Source of the DNA: Rhizophagus irregularis | Taxonomy: Eukaryota > Glomeromycota > Glomeromycetes > Glomerales > Glomeraceae | Direction of reading: 5' to 3' | NCBI RefSeq assembly: GCF_026210795.1 | Contig: NC_089452.1 | Span: forward strand, 3,472,001-3,536,000 | DNA length: 64,000 nt | Shown here: positions 59,441 through 64,000 of the stretch, in pieces | How positions within the stretch are numbered: position 1 is the stretch's first letter | How the letters are laid out: each line of letters opens with the position of its first letter | Notes under the pieces: generated by a model | Told to the model about the DNA's origin: nothing | Database searches by the model: none | Seen by the model: only the letters and a program-made list of their open reading frames with translations | Position numbers and translations under genes: made by a program

Positions 59441-61265
59441 ATGACTGAAAAAATTCGACAAGATTTAGTTAATGCCGCATTTGATAGAGCACGTGAAAAC
59501 GCTCAAGGATATACAGCTATTAAACAAATAATCCTTAATAATGAAAATCTCAGGAATGCTGAAAAAAACGAAGCACTAAAGTTTTTAAATGAAAAGTATG
59601 ATAGAAAAAACATCCGTTCTAATAAAGGAACAAAAAGAACTTGTGAAAAATGCGAAGAAGAATGTTCTGGAAAATTATATTGCGAAAATTGTATTCGAAA
59701 CTATTTAAAAAAAAACTTTTCAAATTGGACATCTGGAAATAAAAATATTGATACTCTAATAAAGAAATGTCAAATAGATACACTTTCCCCAAATAGAATC
59801 ATTGAATGGATTCCATATGACAAATTACAAAATATTAAATACAAAAAAAAAGGTGGATTCTCTGACATTTATGAAGCGGAATGGATTAACGGAAGATATT
59901 ATGAATGGGATTCTAAAGAAAAAAAATTAAAAAGAAAAGGAACTAAAAAAGTAATACTTAAAACATTAGAAGATAATAATAATGAAGAGGTATGTTAATT
60001 TAGTAAAGAAAATAAATGAATTTTTATTTTCAAATATAAAATAATTTGAAACAATTTTAATTTTAAGGCCGAAATTCATTTAACAATGAGTAACAAATGG
60101 GGTTCTATTGTTAGATGTTATGGTATAACTAAAGATCCATCAAAAGGTTATATGCTTGTAGAAAACCGAATGGATATGGATTTAAGAGAATATTTAAAAC
60201 ACGAAGAAAAAATTACGTGGGAAGAAAAAGTTAAAATTATTTATCAGATAATTAAAGCACTTGGTAAGATTCACAAAGAAAAAGCAATTCATAAAGATTT
60301 ACATTCAGGAAATATATTATATTCCAAATCTAGGAATTATTGGTACATTAGTGATCTTGGACTTTGTGGACCTGCTGATAAACCACCAAAAAGTATATAT
60401 GGAAATCTTCCTTATATAGCACCTGAGGTCATTGCAGGAAAAGAATATAGTTATGCATCTGATATATACAGTATTGGTATTCTAATGTGGGAAATTTCAT
60501 CGGGACAACGACCTTTTGCTAACTTTGAAAATGATTTTGATCTTGTAACAAGAATTCTTGATGGCATGAGACCAAAAATAATATCAGGGACTCCTTTAGA
60601 ATATATAAGAATAATGAAACAATGTTGGAATGCAAACACAACTGAAAGATTCACAACTGAATCAATTAAAAAAGAAATCAAAAGAATGTTTCAAGATACA
60701 CCAAATGAATTAAATAATAATGAAAAAATTAAAATATTAAGTTTCGATATATGTCACGAATCAGTTACAAGTAAAATTCATCAATTTGAAGGTTTATCCG
60801 AACCAAAGAATGCGACTGAAGGTATTTTATTTGAAATATATACATACTGTATATATTATATACCATATTTTAATAATTATTAATTTTTTAAATTTTATTG
60901 AACAATAATAGAGGAACAAGAAGGTATAAATATAAATTTCTGCTTCATTTTCATTATCATAGTATATATCATTTACGTGAATATTAATATATATATATTT
61001 AAAGCATTCCACAGCAAGCCATACGACTTCAGTATTCCCCAAAACAGTAAGTAGTAGAAAAATGTTTATGAATCGATTTTTACGATTTAAACTTTGTTTA
61101 GACATTTTAATATCAAGCCGCAATAACTTTTTTTAGTCAATTTACAAACTCTTATTAGACCACTAATCTTCTTTTGATTAATTTCTAGTTGAAGATTGGA
61201 ATAGATCAGAGTCATCAGACGAATCAAATAACAGTACTTCAAAAATCATTTTACAATACGTATAA
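59441..61265 (+). CDS. Tyrosine-kinase-like protein kinase, five exons (diverged paralogue C)
   Basis: Exons 59441-59989, 60068-60821, 60912-60923, 61005-61046 and 61189-61265 join in frame to about 477 residues. It shares with paralogues A and B the five-Cys cluster with identical spacing (TCEKCEEECSGKLYCENC), the IIEWIPYDKL linker, Gly loop KKGGFSDIYEAEW, VILKTL lysine, SGNILY, YIAPEVIAGKE and the DIYSIG(I)LMWE helix. Two catalytic motifs differ from consensus: HKD in place of HRD, and DLG in place of DFG; the Asp residues themselves remain. The 12-nt EEQE exon and the 42-nt AFHSKPYDFS exon are conserved, but the final exon is unrelated and short (ending IILQYV). It lies on the opposite strand from A and B, so it is an older copy. 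Confidence 0.85.
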
Positions 61266-61651
61266 TTATCATTTTATATTACATATTATAAAAGGATAAA
61301 TGTATCATTTTGGATATATATTAAATTAAGTCACGATATATTATGTTATTTATTTATTTATTACGCAATAGCTAATAAATTTTTAGTAGTCAAAATACAA
61401 AAAATATGAAATAATATATCTGCTAATTTAAGATTACTTATAAATATTTATCACTAAATGATTTAAAGTCGCCATTTATGCCAATACAACAAAAATAATC
61501 TTTGGGTTATATATCAATAGGCCGAATGGGTTTGTGTATGATGATCGAAACGACGAAACGTAGTGATTATTTAAACAAATATAAAAACTCATGTAATAAT
61601 GCGTGAACGTTACAAAATAAAAATAAAACCATTTTAATAAAATTTGGCTTA
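61266..61651. other. Intergenic between convergent genes
   Basis: AT-rich, with TTATTTATTTATTA near 61349-61362. No gene recognised. It contains the 3' ends of kinase C and of the Ser-rich protein gene. Confidence 0.5.
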
Positions 61652-61927
61652 TTATTGTCGTTGTGCTGCTTGATTGGCTGCCTGATTGGCTGCATTTCGA
61701 ATTCTAGTTTGTTGTTGTACTGCTTCAATGGTTTGTGAAGTAGATAAACCCCTAAAATCTGGTCCTCCACCATATCTATTTCCTGTGTAAACCGCTGTTG
61801 TACGAGAAACGGATGAACCAGAGACGAGAGTACTAGAATTGCTAGACCTAGAAGAGGTGTTAGACCTCGCACTACCGTTAGAACCGACCAAAGTAGAGGA
61901 CGAACCAGAAGAACCAGTTGATGACAT
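61652..61927 (-). CDS. Small Ser/Ala/Gln-rich protein, unrecognised
   Basis: An intact 91-residue frame from ATG 61927 to TAA 61652. The first half is Ser/Gly/Thr-rich (SSTGSSGSSSTLVGSNGS). A short central patch follows (VYTGNRYGGGPDFRGLSTS), then a helical Gln/Ala tail (IEAVQQQTRIRNAANQAANQ). Codons are less AT-biased than the surroundings, and upstream sequence is typical intergenic DNA, both favouring a real gene. No signal peptide or membrane segment. It resembles small disordered fungal proteins; function unknown. The second minus frame over the same bases (61567-61872) is a shadow. Confidence 0.55.
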   Translation of the reverse strand: MSSTGSSGSSSTLVGSNGSARSNTSSRSSNSSTLVSGSSVSRTTAVYTGNRYGGGPDFRGLSTSQTIEAVQQQTRIRNAANQAANQAAQRQ

Positions 61928-62339
61928 TTTAACGTTTTTTGTTAATGAATTAAAAATACTTATATTTCTTGAATTGATAAAATTTTGGTTTTGAGTTGTT
62001 ATCTTGAGTGGTTATTCTTCAGCTTTTATAATGAATTGTGAAAAGGGTTAGGTAACATTAGATTACCTATTTTATAAATCGATGACTCTTACTATGACTC
62101 ACATCTTATCATTAATCTTTATTTTGTATCACCTGATTAAATTTTAAATGAGTTTATCAAATATATCAATATTATCATTCAGTTTTTAAATGATGTACGA
62201 AAAAGGGTTCTTTTATATATAATTTATTTTCTGGCGATAGATTCTATATATAAGCCCACAATATTTTAAATCTATTAACATTGTTTATTTAACATGCATT
62301 TCAATTGGTTAATACCATATTTCCATCAAATATTATCTA
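61928..62339. other. Intergenic
   Basis: Presumed promoter region of the Ser-rich protein gene; GGTAACATTAGATTACC (62051-62067) is a small imperfect palindrome. Nothing else is recognised. Confidence 0.4.
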
Positions 62340-63480
62340 TCAGCCGGTTTCGAATTTGTGATCAGCGTGATCATTGACATAAAATCGCGTATTACGGTCA
62401 CCGAAAATTGCTCACGAAGAGGTTTTTACAAGTATATACTGTATATACCCTCAAAAAAAACTTTCAATTGTTTTTTTAACTTACACTTGTTCACTCTTGT
62501 TATCAATATCATCGAAATGGCACAGTCGTTCAATTGTTTTCTAAACCCTGATGTTTTAATTCCAATTCCTTTTTCTATGGCGATACTGGAAAGTTTATCA
62601 TGCTGGTGGTCTACAACAAAGTTTACTTGAGCGGATTTACTGTTGCTTCTCAAAAATGATATTTGTAGGAAGGGAAGTGTTAATTTTAACAAAACGTAAC
62701 TTTAATGTCAAGAGAGGAGAGATTAAAGATCAAAATGTTTCTACCGAAGAAGACATTGTACAAAAACTTGACGGAAACTTCAAGAACTGTTTGAAGAATA
62801 TTTTCAAGATGAATTAAATTATAAAAATTTTAAAGGGTCTAACATCCACGTCATCGCCACCACCTTCACCACTGGTAAGTGTCTCCCAATTTACAAGAAA
62901 TTTGGTGACATTGACTAACTGATTCATTTCTTCCTCTTTCTTCATATACATTTGACTACATCAGGTTAACCAGAGTGGAGCATTGCATACGATTATCGTT
63001 TCAGACGTGGATACGTTTCTCTCTCAGTTCAGCAAACTTATTACAAGAAAGCTATTTTTAAGCCAGATAAAGTTCATCCTTACTCTGATTCCATCCGAGA
63101 TCTCCAAATCCCCTTAAATCTCAAATACAAGCAAAGACCTTTCCTCCTCATGAGTGATCTTCCTACAACAGATGGAGATGATGGGCTAACTGACACACTG
63201 ATTTAGAAAATCGTTCAGAGATAAAAGATTGTTTAATAGTCTTGGGAATTTCTGGCTCTGGGAAGACAAGGACATACAGGTCTTACAAAGGAGAATCCGG
63301 GTTCGCGTGATCTTTCCATGATGATTGATCATTTACTTCTAAGATTGAAAGATTCATTAACTCACAATGATAGCCTATATTCGTAAGGATGTAGTCTTTT
63401 AATCTTTGCTGGACTCGTTGGCTTAACTGAGGATATTTCGTGTGTTGCCCATTAACTGCTCAGAGTTTATTATTTTTTTT
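62340..63480 (+). pseudogene. Decayed P-loop NTPase gene (Crinkler-type, tentative)
   Basis: The plus strand holds protein-like pieces in shifting frames: MAQSFNCFLNPDVLIPIPFS (62518), HAGGLQQSLLERIYCCFSKM with IFVGRE and VSTEEDIVQKL (62600-62780), then EEYFQDELNYKNF and IHVIATTFTTG with a GTAAGT donor near 62875. Then (about 62970-63200) come PEWSIAYDYRFRRGYVSLSV and PFLLMSDLPTTDGDDG, followed by CLIVLGISGSGKTRT (Walker A, about 63230-63274) and NPGSRDLSMMIDHLLLRLKD. Frame changes and stops interrupt it several times. GxSGxGKTRT resembles the ATPases found in Crinkler-family proteins of these fungi. Domains before the P-loop are not recognised. Confidence 0.5.
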
Positions 63481-63559
63481 TGTGTATCAACTTCTAACAA
63501 ATTGTGATCTGTGTAATCACTAGACAACACATAATTAATTGGTCCAAGTGGCTTAACTA

Positions 63560-63999
63560 TGAAGCCCATGTCGCAAGATCAAACCAATTGTCTACTTTGT
63601 AATAATCACACGGAAACAAATCACCATTTTTGACGATGCCCAACTTTGTTACCTATCATCCAAGACGTCTTTACACATTTAGCAACTGTCGCACACGATC
63701 TCATAAGTCGAGATGCGGATAAACTCTCACTATGCATCACAGACTCTATCAAATACTCTAACACGTTCAGGTGGTTACATACGAATCAACCCCCTTCCGA
63801 GGAAGCGCTCCTTTTGATCAGGTCTTACGTGAGCCACGACCTGTTCCACATCTTTAAAACTCATTTCAATACGCAAAAACGCGCCCATACAGCGTTGATG
63901 GCCTTTCTGCATACATCCATGATTCAAGTCAAATCCAAATTTGGAAACACCTTTCTATTATATGGAACAATGTGGAATTACCAAAGAGCAACTGTTTAA
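63560..63999 (+). pseudogene. LINE-type retrotransposon C-terminal fragment (zf-RVT-like)
   Basis: One frame reads QTNCLLCNNHTETNHHF, an in-frame TGA, then RCPTLLPIIQDVFTHLATVA and a helical region to TAA at 63997-63999. The C-x2-C...H-x4-C arrangement with C-P after it is typical of the zinc ribbon that ends many LINE reverse-transcriptase proteins (family knowledge). The in-frame stop and lack of upstream reverse transcriptase show a truncated copy. Base composition is clearly richer in GC than the neighbourhood, as expected for a transposon insert. Confidence 0.45.
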
Positions 64000-64000
64000 A

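Noticed and set aside
60451..60681. Minus frame of 76 codons inside kinase C
   Set aside because: Antisense to conserved kinase sequence.
61567..61872. Second minus frame over the Ser-rich protein gene
   Set aside because: It overlaps out of frame and has poorer composition than the 61652-61927 frame.

Overview
The window looks like an AT-rich nuclear segment of an arbuscular mycorrhizal fungus of the Rhizophagus/Glomus type (inference). The basis is spliced genes with short AT-rich GT..AG introns, a family of tyrosine-kinase-like genes with the HRDLHSGN signature and an 'AFHSxPYDF' tail, several Crinkler (CRN)-type genes and relics, and many short non-autonomous DNA transposons. I saw no bacterial operons, rRNA, convincing tRNA or CRISPR array.

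Layout. 1-9 kb: repeats, a 291-bp inverted-repeat element, a frame-broken coiled-coil gene and the terminal exon of a minus-strand gene. 10.9-14.4 kb and 23.6-26.9 kb: two copies of a segmental duplication, each with a seven-exon minus-strand kinase gene; the first copy carries a mariner/pogo-like insertion absent from the second. 16.2-18.3 kb: an apparently intact SAM + PD-(D/E)XK nuclease + kinase gene of Crinkler type. 18-23 kb and 27-41 kb: mostly gene-poor, with a LINE RNase H relic, a decayed third copy of the kinase gene, foldback elements, a perfect-TIR element and a 30-bp purine-rich minisatellite. 41-47 kb: a Crinkler header fragment, a small secreted cysteine-rich protein, a small membrane protein and a secreted alpha/beta hydrolase. 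47.5-49.3 kb: a decayed SAM/P-loop Crinkler gene. 52.3-56.8 kb: a 14-exon Rho GEF with DH, BAR and SH3 domains. 57.8-61.3 kb: an HMG/YABBY-like gene with a long acidic tail, then a third kinase gene on the plus strand. 61.6-64 kb: a small Ser-rich protein, another decayed P-loop gene and a LINE C-terminal fragment.

How it fits together. The conserved single genes (Rho GEF, HMG/YABBY-like, hydrolase) sit in separate islands. Around them is fast-turnover accessory sequence: kinase paralogues at three stages (two recent duplicates, one diverged, one decayed), Crinkler loci from intact to relic, and MITEs. The kinase genes share one exon architecture, including a 12-nt micro-exon in phase 1. Splice sites were assigned by hand from frame, GT/AG signals and comparison of paralogues; they are predictions without transcript evidence.
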